Position numbers and translations under genes: made by a program. From an uncultured Lachnospiraceae bacterium (GTDB lineage: Bacteria; Bacillota; Clostridia; Lachnospirales; Lachnospiraceae), in assembly GCA_910586095.1 (NCBI GenBank), contig CAJUHQ010000037.1, forward strand, positions 1 to 28,295: 28,295 nucleotides of DNA, written 5' to 3'. Positions 15,967 through 25,253 of this stretch are shown here, one piece after another (positions within the stretch are counted from its first letter, which is position 1; each line of letters begins with the position of its first letter). The notes beneath the pieces were generated by a model. It saw only the letters and a program-made list of their open reading frames with translations, searched no databases and was not told the origin of the DNA.

Positions 15967-16986
15967 TTATTTGTGTATTTTAGCAGAGGAACGACGCAAA
16001 ATAACCTCACCTGATACAATAATCTTCTCATAAGGCGCCTCCTTGTTTTGCATCCTCCACAAAAAACTTTGTACCATACGCTTCCCCAACCATTTTGCAT
16101 TTACCTGAACTGTAGAAAAAAAAGGTTCGATCAACTCATCCTCATCATTGTCAAATCCAGTAACTGCCACATCCTCTGGCACACGAATTCCGTTCTTGCG
16201 AAATGCTATTGTCAAATATTGGGCAATCCGATCATTGCCACATACGACAGCTTCAGGAAAAGCAGTATGCTGTTCTACTAACTCATCAAATGTACTTTGA
16301 AAATAAAAATGATCGCTCTCCATATCGGGATACACCCAATCTGATGCCACTGCAAGACCTGCCTGCTCCATTGCCTTCAAATAACCCATATATCTGTCGT
16401 GCATGGTTTCATAAATACTACTATGCTCATTCAAAAAACCGATTCGACACATTCCTTGCTCAATCAGATGATGTGTGAGATATGCTGTCGCATTTAATCC
16501 TTCAATCCGAATCACATCCCCTAGCAGTTCTTGTTGTTGATCCCAATAGTAATCTAGCATAATCATATGAAAACCTTTTTCCTTGAGCTTCTTTAGATAT
16601 TCCTGGCTAATTAACTTAATACAAAATATAGCGCTAATCTTTTCGTCTAATCCCAGTGGAAATTGATTTGCCTGCTCCTCCTCATCTGTTAGAACTGCTA
16701 CCTGTGTCTGACAATGATTGCGGCTTGCCTCCTCCAAGATTCCATTAATTACTTTATCCCAATATACTGCTCTGTCAGGTTTGCGCAAAATCATAATATG
16801 ATATGCAGTCTGTCTATATTCCTCCTGAACAGCAGTATCCTCCATATATCCTACTCTTCGCGCATACCGCAGAACCAGATCTCTAGTTTGTGGAGCTACC
16901 AAATTACTGTTCTTGAGCGCCATTGAAACCGTATTGCGCGACAGTCCTAACTCCTTTGCTATATTTTGTATTGTAATTTTTGCCAT
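15967..16986 (-). CDS. LacI-family transcriptional regulator
   Basis: A 339-residue sugar-responsive regulator. The N-terminal DNA-binding domain (residues 4-48) reads ITIQNIAKELGLSRNTVSMA and continues with the hinge, followed by a periplasmic-binding-protein-like effector domain with VCGNDRIAQYLTIAFR and DVAVTGFDNDE, both LacI-family hallmarks. The ATG at 16986 has CGGAGG 5 bases upstream and places the HTH at the very N-terminus; 27 upstream in-frame codons are rejected. It follows the YitT gene by 31 bp on the same strand but ends facing the beta-mannosidase. Control of the mannan genes is the natural guess from location; its effector and sites are not visible directly. Confidence 0.93.
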   Translation of the reverse strand: MAKITIQNIAKELGLSRNTVSMALKNSNLVAPQTRDLVLRYARRVGYMEDTAVQEEYRQTAYHIMILRKPDRAVYWDKVINGILEEASRNHCQTQVAVLTDEEEQANQFPLGLDEKISAIFCIKLISQEYLKKLKEKGFHMIMLDYYWDQQQELLGDVIRIEGLNATAYLTHHLIEQGMCRIGFLNEHSSIYETMHDRYMGYLKAMEQAGLAVASDWVYPDMESDHFYFQSTFDELVEQHTAFPEAVVCGNDRIAQYLTIAFRKNGIRVPEDVAVTGFDNDEDELIEPFFSTVQVNAKWLGKRMVQSFLWRMQNKEAPYEKIIVSGEVILRRSSAKIHK

Positions 16987-17017
16987 CTTTGCCTCCGTAT
17001 TATTAACAAGAGCCTCC

Positions 17018-17899
17018 TTATATCTTATCTCTTGTAATATCTTTGTACCCTTCACCATAAATCTCATTGGCAGAGGTGATAATCATAAACGCATTTCGAT
17101 CCTCATCTTTGACAATCTCTTCTAGTCTGGGTGCCATTTGCTTTCTAGTCACTACCATTAGAATTTCTTTCTTTTCGCGTGTGTAAGCTCCAATTGCAGG
17201 AATAATGGTAGTCGTAATTTCCAACTCATCCATAATTCTTTGTTTCATCTGATCTGGTTTACTACTTATGATAAATATCAGTTTTGCCTCATCTGATCCA
17301 TAAAGAATTTTGTCCATCACAATCGAATCAATTACCACTGCTACTCCTGCATAAAATGCTACAGTCAAATCACGAAATACTACCCAAGATGCTAAGATCA
17401 CCATACTGTCAAAGGCAAGAAATAGAACGTTTGTTTTGATATGTTTCCATTTAACGCGAAGCACCTTCACAATGATGTCTGCGCCACCAGTGGTTGCTCC
17501 TGCCTTAAACACAATAGCAAGTGCAGAGCCAAGCAATGTTCCACCCAAAACACTTGCAATCAACAAATCTGTCGTAACCGCCCCAAAAGGTGCCAACAGA
17601 TTCATAAAAATTGCATTTAAAATCAACACGTACAATGTGGAACAGATAAAACGCCAACCAAACTTCCAAAATCCTAAAATCACAATGGGAATATTGAGCA
17701 ATAAACTCAATGTTCCTGTTGGAATCGCTACAAACCGATTGATTAAAATCGCTATTCCCGTAATCCCACCAGGCGCAATATCGTTTGGATCGAGAAATAG
17801 ACTGATAGAAACCGCGTAAATAAACGCTGCCGCCGTAATCATACCATATGTTTTTAGCATTTTGACTGTTTTTCCTGTTGTTGTCTTTACATGTTCCAT
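17018..17899 (-). CDS. YitT family membrane protein with C-terminal DUF2179 domain
   Basis: A 293-residue membrane protein with about five hydrophobic helices in residues 15-185 and a soluble C-terminal domain (DUF2179, about residues 205-285: LIFIISSKPDQMKQRIMDEL onward, with GAYTREKKEILMVVTRKQ). LDPNDIAPGGITGIAILIN near residue 37 and GATTGGADIIVKVLR in the middle are the family's conserved segments. YitT-family proteins are widespread in Firmicutes and their transport role is unknown. The start at 17899 has GAGG upstream and lies 18 bp after the ilvA stop, so co-transcription with ilvA is likely. Confidence 0.9.
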   Translation of the reverse strand: MEHVKTTTGKTVKMLKTYGMITAAAFIYAVSISLFLDPNDIAPGGITGIAILINRFVAIPTGTLSLLLNIPIVILGFWKFGWRFICSTLYVLILNAIFMNLLAPFGAVTTDLLIASVLGGTLLGSALAIVFKAGATTGGADIIVKVLRVKWKHIKTNVLFLAFDSMVILASWVVFRDLTVAFYAGVAVVIDSIVMDKILYGSDEAKLIFIISSKPDQMKQRIMDELEITTTIIPAIGAYTREKKEILMVVTRKQMAPRLEEIVKDEDRNAFMIITSANEIYGEGYKDITRDKI

Positions 17900-17917
17900 C
17901 TCTTACCTCATTTAAAA

Positions 17918-19138
17918 TTAAATGTTTGCTCTGACTTGTTTAGGTTGATATCCTTTCTCTTCTAATGTTTGAATAATCTGGTTCTTATGTTCTGTTCCAA
18001 AAGTTTCAAGTGTGATACGAAGCTCCACCGCCGCATTTCTATTGATAGACACAAACTGATTGTGTTCTAGTTTGATTACATTGCCATTCATTGATGCAAT
18101 CACTCCAGAAACCTTTGTAAGTTCTCCTGGTTTATCTGGAAGTAGCACAGACACTGTAAAAATGCGATCTCTAAAAATTAATCCTTGCTGTACCACTGAA
18201 GACATAGTGATAATATCCATATTTCCACCGCTTAAAATAGACACCACTCTTTTGTTTGTTACATCTAGATGACGCAGAGCTGCCACTGTAAGAAGTCCTG
18301 AGTTCTCCACAATCATCTTATGATTCTCCACAATATCTAAAAACGCAGTTACCAACTCCTCATCTGGCACGGTAACAATCTTATCTATATTTTCTTTAAT
18401 ATACGAAAAAATATTCTTTCCAGGTGTTTTTACTGCTGTGCCATCCGCTATGGTATTGACTGCCGCAAGTGTCACAATCTCCCCTGCCTTGAGTGCTTCT
18501 TGCATACAGTTGGCTCCTGCTGGCTCCACACCAATCACCTGAATCTTAGGATTTAACAGCTTTGCAAGCGTTGATACTCCTGTTGCAAGTCCGCCCCCAC
18601 CAATTGGCACAAGGATCACATCCACCAGCGGAAGCTCCTTAAAAATTTCCATCGCAATTGTTCCCTGTCCTGTCGCAACGGTCAAATCGTCAAACGGATG
18701 GATAAATGTATAGCCCTTCTCATCTGCAAGCTGATATGCATACTCACATGCCTCATCATACACATCCCCCTTAAGAATAACCTCTGCACCATAGCTCTTA
18801 GTGCGATTGACTTTCATCAAGGGGGTAGTCGTGGGCATCACAATAGTTGCATGTACATTGTATTTTTTGGCTGCATACGCTACTCCCTGTGCATGGTTGC
18901 CCGCCGAAGCAGTAATCAATCCTTTTGCGCGCTCTTCGGGCGAAAGGGTACTAATTTTATAATATGCTCCACGCACTTTGTAGGCTCCTGTAAGCTGCAT
19001 ATTTTCTGGTTTTAAATATACCTTGTTCCCTGTATGACTGCTGAGAAACTCGCTGTAGATCAACTTTGTCTCAGAAGTGACATTCTTGACAATCTCTGAT
19101 GCTTCCTCAAATTTTTCAAGTGTGAGCATGTCTGCCAT
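17918..19138 (-). CDS. ilvA: Threonine ammonia-lyase (threonine dehydratase) with ACT domain
   Basis: A PLP enzyme that deaminates threonine to 2-oxobutanoate and ammonia, feeding isoleucine synthesis or propionate/energy metabolism. The 406 residues fit the short class with one C-terminal ACT domain (about residues 328-403, IFTVSVLLPDKPGELTKVSG). The PLP lysine is Lys54 in GAYKVRGA, SAGNHAQG follows at about 78, and the phosphate loop is PIGGGGLATG at 178. One ACT domain, rather than the two regulatory modules of long biosynthetic IlvA, makes a catabolic or moderately regulated enzyme equally likely. The ATG follows AGGAGG by 9 bases. It heads a likely ilvA-yitT-lacI transcript. Confidence 0.95.
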   Translation of the reverse strand: MADMLTLEKFEEASEIVKNVTSETKLIYSEFLSSHTGNKVYLKPENMQLTGAYKVRGAYYKISTLSPEERAKGLITASAGNHAQGVAYAAKKYNVHATIVMPTTTPLMKVNRTKSYGAEVILKGDVYDEACEYAYQLADEKGYTFIHPFDDLTVATGQGTIAMEIFKELPLVDVILVPIGGGGLATGVSTLAKLLNPKIQVIGVEPAGANCMQEALKAGEIVTLAAVNTIADGTAVKTPGKNIFSYIKENIDKIVTVPDEELVTAFLDIVENHKMIVENSGLLTVAALRHLDVTNKRVVSILSGGNMDIITMSSVVQQGLIFRDRIFTVSVLLPDKPGELTKVSGVIASMNGNVIKLEHNQFVSINRNAAVELRITLETFGTEHKNQIIQTLEEKGYQPKQVRANI

Positions 19139-19215
19139 ATATTCAATCCTCCTTTTTGTGTTTCACATCCCTTATTGATACTCTATAAATGTAATACCTA
19201 TTAACATTTCCTAAC

Positions 19216-20364
19216 TTACCAGAAAAACCATTTTTTCTTTTTTGGTTTATCTAAGCTTTCTTCCTCTGTTTCATCGTCATTATCAGACTCCTGTAGCGTT
19301 TCGGGTTCTTCATTGGAAGGCTCTTTTTCCTGCACATCTATCGTTTGAGCTTCCTGCTCCTCCTCTAGCTGCGTTTCATCAAAATCTTCTGTCTGATCTA
19401 TATTAGAAGCTGTGACAATATTCTGTGTTTCCTCTGGTTTGATATCAAACAATGCATTTACAAACTCATCCGCATTAAACTTCTGCAAATCCTCAATTTT
19501 CTCGCCAACTCCAATATATTTGACAGGTACATTCAGTTCCGATTGTATTGCCACTGCAATTCCGCCTTTGGCTGTCCCATCCATCTTAGTGAGAATCACC
19601 CCTGTAAGATTTGCCACTTCACCAAACTCTCTGGCCTGCACGAGTGCATTTTGTCCGGTAGTTCCATCTAGAACAATCAAATTCTCGCGATGAGCATCAG
19701 GAAATTCACGATCTATAATGCGATTCATCTTTTTTAATTCTTCCATTAAATTCTTCTTGTTGTGAAGGCGTCCTGCTGTATCGCAGATTAAAACATCTAC
19801 ATTTCGTGCCTTTGCTGCATTGACCGCGTCAAAAATCACAGAGGCTGGATCGGCTCCATCTGTACCGCCAACCATATCTACTCCCGCACGGTGTGCCCAC
19901 TCTGCAAGCTGTTCTCCAGCCGCTGCGCGAAATGTATCTGCCGCGGCAATTAATACTTTTTTTCCCTGCTGTTTCAAAATACTAGCAAGTTTGCCCACTG
20001 AAGTAGTCTTGCCTACTCCATTTACTCCAGTTATAAAAATAATTGACTGCTCTCTTTCAAAGTCGTATGCAGTATCTTCTACATACATTTGTTCCTTAAT
20101 ACTTTGAACCAACAGTTCCTTACACTCACACGGTTTTCGCAAATGTCGTTTTTTAACTTCCTCCTTCATGCGTTCAATGATATCGTTTGTAGCATTTACC
20201 CCGATATCTCCCATGATTAAAATTTCTTCAAGTTCCTCATAAAAATCATCATCAATCTCAGATGCACCATAAAAAACAGCATCTATACCTGCTACAATAT
20301 TATCTCTTGTCTTGTTTAGCCCCTGTTTCAAACGGCTAAAAAACCCTTTCTTTTCCTCTGCCAC
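19216..20364 (-). CDS. ftsY: FtsY, signal recognition particle receptor, with acidic C-terminal tail
   Basis: The SRP receptor GTPase that docks ribosome-nascent chain complexes at the membrane. The N-terminus GFFSRLKQGLNKTR matches the lipid-binding amphipathic helix of the N domain. The G domain shows GVNGVGKT (113-120), DTFRAAAGEQL, DTAGR (195-199), TKMDGTAKGG (259-268) and the closing GVGEKIEDLQKFNADEFV. The NG core ends near residue 308. About 74 more residues follow: a strongly acidic stretch with some 26 Asp/Glu, then KPKKKKWFFW at the very end. Acidic regions in FtsY are usually N-terminal, so this layout is odd. The gene begins 18 bp after smc. Confidence 0.97.
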   Translation of the reverse strand: MAEEKKGFFSRLKQGLNKTRDNIVAGIDAVFYGASEIDDDFYEELEEILIMGDIGVNATNDIIERMKEEVKKRHLRKPCECKELLVQSIKEQMYVEDTAYDFEREQSIIFITGVNGVGKTTSVGKLASILKQQGKKVLIAAADTFRAAAGEQLAEWAHRAGVDMVGGTDGADPASVIFDAVNAAKARNVDVLICDTAGRLHNKKNLMEELKKMNRIIDREFPDAHRENLIVLDGTTGQNALVQAREFGEVANLTGVILTKMDGTAKGGIAVAIQSELNVPVKYIGVGEKIEDLQKFNADEFVNALFDIKPEETQNIVTASNIDQTEDFDETQLEEEQEAQTIDVQEKEPSNEEPETLQESDNDDETEEESLDKPKKKKWFFW

Positions 20365-20382
20365 GAATGATCCCTCCTTCTG

Positions 20383-23300
20383 TCACCCAACAGACTGCTT
20401 TGGTGTCTGTTCCTGGCTCCAACTGTCTACCTCACTGTCTACAAGGTTCACACTGACAAGTGTTGACACCCCTTTTTCTTGCATCGTAATCCCATAGAGT
20501 CTGTCTGCCTGCTCCATTGTCCCACGTCTGTGAGTAATCACAATAAACTGCGTATGTTGTGTAAGCTTATTTAAGTATTTTGCAAATCTGCCTACATTTC
20601 CCTCATCGAGAGCCGCCTCAATCTCATCTAACAAACAAAAAGGCGACGGCTTTAGATTCTGTATTGCAAACAAAAGCGCAATCGCTGTAAAGGACTTCTC
20701 TCCACCAGACAACTGCATCATATTTTGTAGCTTTTTGCCAGGAGGTTGTGCGATAATGCGAATTCCTGCCTCTAAAATATCCTCATTTTCAATCAATTGC
20801 AGAGTTCCCTTACCGCCACCAAACAATTCCTGAAATACTCTGTCAAACTCTTTCTTAATCCGCTCAAACTTTTCAGAAAATTGTTTGCGCATCGCTATAT
20901 CAAGTTCCTCAATAATTTTTTCCAGCGTCTTTTGTGCCTCAATCAAATCATCGTGCTGATTTTTCATAAATGTGTATCTCTCCATCAACACTTTGTAGTC
21001 CTCAATGGCATTTACATTCACATCACCCAATTTGCGAATCTCATCCTTTATCTCAGAAATCTGTTCTTTCATCTCTGCGATATCCGTCAGTGTTTCATCT
21101 CGCATCTTTATAGCAGTTCCCAGAGTAATCTCATATTCACTCCACATATAATTGATCTGGCTCTCTGTTGTTTCCTCTAGCTTTTCACGCTGTGCGTTTA
21201 GTCTGTACACTTCCTTGTCAAGCGCATTTTTCTTCTCGGCAATCTCTTCTCTCTTGGCAAAAAAATTCTTTTGTCTAACTGCAAGTCCTTCCTTTTCTTG
21301 TTGCCGCTGTTTGAGAGACTTCTCTGCATCCGACTGTGTGTGATGTGATGTGGTAATGGTCTTCTCGATATCCTCAATGCTTTTTTCGCGAATCTCCATA
21401 TCCAAAAGACACGAATTTAGGTTTGCCTGTACTTCATCACCTTCTGCCTGATATCGTTCTAGCTCACTTATAATACGTTCTAAATTTGTCTGCTCGAACT
21501 CTTGCTTTTGAAGTATCTTTTCATATGCGACTTCCCATTCTCCCACCATGTTGGTCTTGTCAGCCTCCTCTGTGCGATACTGGTCCATCTCTTCTTGATA
21601 TGTGGCAATCTGTTGTCTAATCTGTTCTTCGTTTTCTTCAGATACTCGAAGTTCCTCCTGAATACGCTCTTTATCAGCACTCAGTTGTGCTGTCTTTTGC
21701 TCAATCTCTACTTGCTCTTGTTTTAGAGAATCAAATCCTTGTTCGGCTTCATTTTTGCGTTCTTTTGCACCAATCACGTTCAATCTTACTGTGTTTTGTT
21801 TGATAAAAAGTTCCTGAACTGCTATTTTTTTCTCTTCCACTGCCTTTCTATGCTCATTTCGCTCAGCCTTGATTCGCTCAATATCTTGCATAGCAGTATC
21901 TAATTGTTCTTTGGTACTTGTTTTCTTCTTTTCAAGTTCTTCCATCTCTCGTCGTCTTCCTAAAAGATTGGAGTTGTTGCGGTAAGCACCACCGCTGATT
22001 GCACCACCAGGCACAAGATGTTCTCCTTCTAATGTGACCATTCTGACACGATACTCATACTTTCGCGCTATCTTGACTGCATTGTCAATTGTATCAATCA
22101 CTACAATTCGCCCCAAAAGAGATTTTGCCACACTTTGATATTTAGCTTCAATTTGCACAAGTGTATCTGCAAGCCCTATAACTCCTTGTTCCTGCAACAC
22201 TGCTGGCGTCTTGAATTCCTGTGGCTTTGTGATGCTAGTGAGTGGCAAAAACGTTGCACGACCAAAGCGATTATTCTTTAGAAAATCAATCATTTTCTTT
22301 GCAGTCTCTTCATTTTCTGTCACAATATTCTGGATGCTCCCTCCAAGTGCTGTCTCGATAGCTGTCTCATACTGCTTATCTACTTTAATAATATCCGCTA
22401 CCACTCCGACAATTCCTGCGGTTTTCTCCTTCTGTTCCATCACTTTTTGAACACTATTTCCATAGCCTTCGTAGCGCTCTGTCAAATTAGAGATTGCATC
22501 TAACTTAGATCGATATCGTTGATAAGTGCCTTGCAGCTCTCTAATCTGTTCATCCTTCTTTCCCAATCTCTCCTTAAAAGTACGACCGTGCGCATCCATT
22601 TCCTCTAACTGACGGTTCATTTCATTGATTTGGCTATTAATTCCCTCAAATTCTTCTTGTAGTGCTTTTATTTCAGCATCTCTCTCCGCCTCATCACTCT
22701 TTGCACGCAACAAGCGCGAATTTAATTCCGCCTTTCTGATTCGCAACTGTTCCATCATCGTGTCAAAGCTTCCTATTTTGGACTTGATCGTTGCACGATC
22801 ATTCAGCATGGTGATAATTTTATTTTGCTCTGTCTCAATTTTTGCATTGAGCATTTCAATGTGTGTCTGCACTTCTGATAAAAGTAGTCTGGCATCGCTG
22901 CGTTGCCTCTCTAACTCAGACACACTCTGATCCAAAACACTCTTACTCTCAAGCGTTTTGTCACGTTCGTGTTCCTTATCTGCAATCTGAGTTTGAATCG
23001 CTTCCATTCGTTCCCGAAAATGCTGTTCATTTCCGCGAGCACCTTTGACTTGCTCGCGCAGCACATTAATCTCACCCTCTAATTTGCCGCGCGTAACACT
23101 GACATCTGTAAGCGTATCTCTGGCAGCCTCTATTTCGCGGTCAAGTCCTTCTATGCGTGTTTGTATATTGTCATACTCTGTCTTCACTTTATCATACTCT
23201 GCCGCCGTGCGATTGTAATCCTCCAAGGCAATGGTATAGTTTCCCTCTACCACTTTGATTTGATCGGTTAGTTTCTTATTTTCTAAAAGAAACATATTGA

Positions 23301-23979
23301 CATCTAACTGCTTGAGTGTCTCTTTTTTTCTTAGATACAACTTTGCCTTCTCAGACTGCTTTTCCAATGGGGCAACCTGTTTCTCTAACTCTCCTAAAAT
23401 ATCTGATACACGAACCAAATTGCCTTTCTCGTCCTCAAGCTTTTTCTGTGCCGTCGATTTGCGCTTCTTAAATTTGACAATCCCCGCCGCCTCGTCAAAA
23501 AGTTCTCGTTTTTCTTCAGGCTTACCACTTAAGATCTTCTCAATCTGTCCCTGTCCAATAATAGAATAGCCTTCTTTTCCGATTCCTGTATCATAAAATA
23601 GCTCATTCACATCTTTGAGTCGGCATGGTGTCCCATTGATAGAATATTCACTTTCTCCAGAACGATACAACCGCCGTGCTACTACTACCTCCTCATACTC
23701 AATGGCAAGCTGATGATCTGTATTGTCAAACGTAATCGCAACATATGCATAGCCTAACGGTTTTCGCAGCTCTGTACCTGAAAAAATAACATCTTGCATA
23801 GATTCACCGCGTAGCTGTTTGATACGCTGTTCCCCAAGCACCCATCTCACTGCATCTGCTACATTGCTCTTTCCCGATCCATTTGGCCCCACAATCGCTG
23901 TGAAACCTTCATGAAACTTCAATACAATTTTGTTTGCAAAAGATTTAAACCCTTGTATCTCTATACTCTTTAAATACAT
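20383..23979 (-). CDS. smc: Chromosome segregation/condensation protein SMC
   Basis: The ATPase core of the bacterial condensin complex (with ScpA/ScpB), 1198 residues, the usual length. The N-terminal half-head has GPNGSGKS (31-38) after IEIQGFKSFANK. Long coiled coils flank a central hinge (about residues 510-660; YEGYGNSVQKVMEQ...GGAISGG). The C-terminal half-head carries the signature LSGGEKSFTA (about 1090) and Walker B CLLDEIEAALD (about 1115). The ATG at 23979 is chosen because GGGAG lies 7 bases upstream and MYLKSIEIQGFKSF is the canonical SMC start; seven upstream codons are excluded. It lies between rnc and ftsY, a standard Firmicutes order, and its product is cytosolic on DNA. Confidence 0.98.
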   Translation of the reverse strand: MYLKSIEIQGFKSFANKIVLKFHEGFTAIVGPNGSGKSNVADAVRWVLGEQRIKQLRGESMQDVIFSGTELRKPLGYAYVAITFDNTDHQLAIEYEEVVVARRLYRSGESEYSINGTPCRLKDVNELFYDTGIGKEGYSIIGQGQIEKILSGKPEEKRELFDEAAGIVKFKKRKSTAQKKLEDEKGNLVRVSDILGELEKQVAPLEKQSEKAKLYLRKKETLKQLDVNMFLLENKKLTDQIKVVEGNYTIALEDYNRTAAEYDKVKTEYDNIQTRIEGLDREIEAARDTLTDVSVTRGKLEGEINVLREQVKGARGNEQHFRERMEAIQTQIADKEHERDKTLESKSVLDQSVSELERQRSDARLLLSEVQTHIEMLNAKIETEQNKIITMLNDRATIKSKIGSFDTMMEQLRIRKAELNSRLLRAKSDEAERDAEIKALQEEFEGINSQINEMNRQLEEMDAHGRTFKERLGKKDEQIRELQGTYQRYRSKLDAISNLTERYEGYGNSVQKVMEQKEKTAGIVGVVADIIKVDKQYETAIETALGGSIQNIVTENEETAKKMIDFLKNNRFGRATFLPLTSITKPQEFKTPAVLQEQGVIGLADTLVQIEAKYQSVAKSLLGRIVVIDTIDNAVKIARKYEYRVRMVTLEGEHLVPGGAISGGAYRNNSNLLGRRREMEELEKKKTSTKEQLDTAMQDIERIKAERNEHRKAVEEKKIAVQELFIKQNTVRLNVIGAKERKNEAEQGFDSLKQEQVEIEQKTAQLSADKERIQEELRVSEENEEQIRQQIATYQEEMDQYRTEEADKTNMVGEWEVAYEKILQKQEFEQTNLERIISELERYQAEGDEVQANLNSCLLDMEIREKSIEDIEKTITTSHHTQSDAEKSLKQRQQEKEGLAVRQKNFFAKREEIAEKKNALDKEVYRLNAQREKLEETTESQINYMWSEYEITLGTAIKMRDETLTDIAEMKEQISEIKDEIRKLGDVNVNAIEDYKVLMERYTFMKNQHDDLIEAQKTLEKIIEELDIAMRKQFSEKFERIKKEFDRVFQELFGGGKGTLQLIENEDILEAGIRIIAQPPGKKLQNMMQLSGGEKSFTAIALLFAIQNLKPSPFCLLDEIEAALDEGNVGRFAKYLNKLTQHTQFIVITHRRGTMEQADRLYGITMQEKGVSTLVSVNLVDSEVDSWSQEQTPKQSVG

Positions 23980-24078
23980 TCCAACACTCCCATCCGCCAC
24001 CGAGCAGGATCTCTTATTTGGCCAATTTCCCGCAAATTATCTGTGTACGTATCACACGCATCGTTTTCGCGCATTTAG

Positions 24079-24771
24079 TTATCGCTTTATCTTGACCAGC
24101 GCTTGATATGCTGCTTGTTGCTCTGCCGCTTTTTTTGTTCTTCCAAGCCCTGTTCCAATTAACTGTCCATCTAGATAAGCCTCCACGCGAAACTGCTTGT
24201 CATGATCTGGTCCCGTCTCCTCTACTAATTCATACCGCAACTGCGCAGTATTCTTCTTTTGGATCTCCTCCTGCAAGAGTGTCTTGCTGTCCAAAAAAAG
24301 AATTTTATCCTCCAAATCTGACAACACAAACCGATAAATATAGTCTTTTGCGCGCTCAATGCCACCATCTAAAAAAATCGCACCAATCACGGCTTCCATC
24401 ACATCCGATGTAATCGAATCTCTATTTCTACCACCTGTGGCTTCCTCACCTTTTCCGAGCAAAATATAAGCCCCTAAATCAATATCGCGTGCACAGTAAG
24501 CTAATGCTGGCTCACACACCATAGAAGCTCTCAATCTTGTTAGCTGTCCTTCTGGCATGTCTGGATTCTCCTTGTACAAAAACTCACTGGAAACCAACTC
24601 AAGCACTGCATCCCCCAAAAATTCCAGTCGCTCATAATTGTGAAGCTTGTTGATCTTTTGCTCATTTGCAAAAGAACTATGTGTCAATGCCTGTTTTAAC
24701 AGCGTCTCATCCTCAAAAAAATATCCAATCTTTTCTTGCAGTTCATGCAAGGCTTTCTTCATATCACGCAT
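24079..24771 (-). CDS. rnc: Ribonuclease III
   Basis: A double-strand-specific endoribonuclease that processes rRNA precursors and structured mRNAs. The 230 residues match the family. The catalytic domain shows the signature NYERLEFLGDAVLEL with its metal-binding Glu/Asp, and a second acidic cluster, DVMEAVIGAIFLD. The C-terminal dsRNA-binding domain (about residues 155-228) includes RYELVEETGPDHDKQF and GRTKKAAEQQAA. The start at 24771 has a GGGGG-type ribosome site 9 bases upstream; the Met three codons later has none. It is the first gene of the rnc-smc-ftsY unit, separated from acpP by a terminator. I found no clear promoter between that terminator and the ATG. Confidence 0.97.
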   Translation of the reverse strand: MRDMKKALHELQEKIGYFFEDETLLKQALTHSSFANEQKINKLHNYERLEFLGDAVLELVSSEFLYKENPDMPEGQLTRLRASMVCEPALAYCARDIDLGAYILLGKGEEATGGRNRDSITSDVMEAVIGAIFLDGGIERAKDYIYRFVLSDLEDKILFLDSKTLLQEEIQKKNTAQLRYELVEETGPDHDKQFRVEAYLDGQLIGTGLGRTKKAAEQQAAYQALVKIKR

Positions 24772-24850
24772 CTTACACTGCCCCCATTTACCTATCGTGC
24801 AGCCGCTTCTTTTCTGCTGTAAATCATCGAAACTTTCTCTGCACCATCAT

Positions 24851-24879
24851 GCAAAAAGCCCCTTATCAGGGCTTTTTGC
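24851..24879. terminator. Terminator downstream of acpP
   Basis: GCAAAAAGCCC and GGGCTTTTTGC form a perfect 11-bp stem around a 7-base loop, with A and T runs built into the arms, so it can act in both directions. It lies about 85 bp past the acpP stop and about 80 bp before rnc, dividing the housekeeping block into two units. Confidence 0.85.
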
Positions 24880-24962
24880 TTCCAATTATGTCACATATCA
24901 AAAAAACCGATCTAATTTACTGTCTAGTACTTTATGCACACCAATTGATTCAGAACTGCCAC

Positions 24963-25184
24963 TCAACCCTGTAGCCGCTCAACAGCCTCTCTGATTGTTG
25001 TAATCTTATCCAATCCTTCTGGCGATATCTTTATTCCGAGTTCTTTCTCCACCCCCATAAATATCTGATATAAATCTAAAGAATCTGCCCCTAAATCGGT
25101 CAAAAATGTCATATCCATTTCAATCTCATCAGGGTCCATGCCCAAAACAGCCGCCGTAACTTTTTTTAACGTCTCAAACTCCAT
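24963..25184 (-). CDS. acpP: Acyl carrier protein
   Basis: A 73-residue acidic four-helix carrier that holds growing fatty-acyl chains on a phosphopantetheine arm. The attachment site is Ser35 in LGADSLD, within TFLTDLGADSLDLYQIF. The ATG at 25184 is preferred because AAGGAAGGA lies about 10 bases upstream and the protein then starts at the usual helix 1 (MEFETLKKVTAAVLG); 13 upstream codons are excluded. It lies 69 bp after plsX, whose product uses acyl-ACP as substrate, and ahead of a terminator. Carrier proteins for other pathways have the same fold, but the plsX linkage supports the fatty-acid role. Confidence 0.94.
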   Translation of the reverse strand: MEFETLKKVTAAVLGMDPDEIEMDMTFLTDLGADSLDLYQIFMGVEKELGIKISPEGLDKITTIREAVERLQG

Positions 25185-25253
25185 TTTATCAGATTCCTTC
25201 CTTATAGGAGCCACCCAGAACAACGTTTGTATCCAATGATCCTAGACAGTTCT

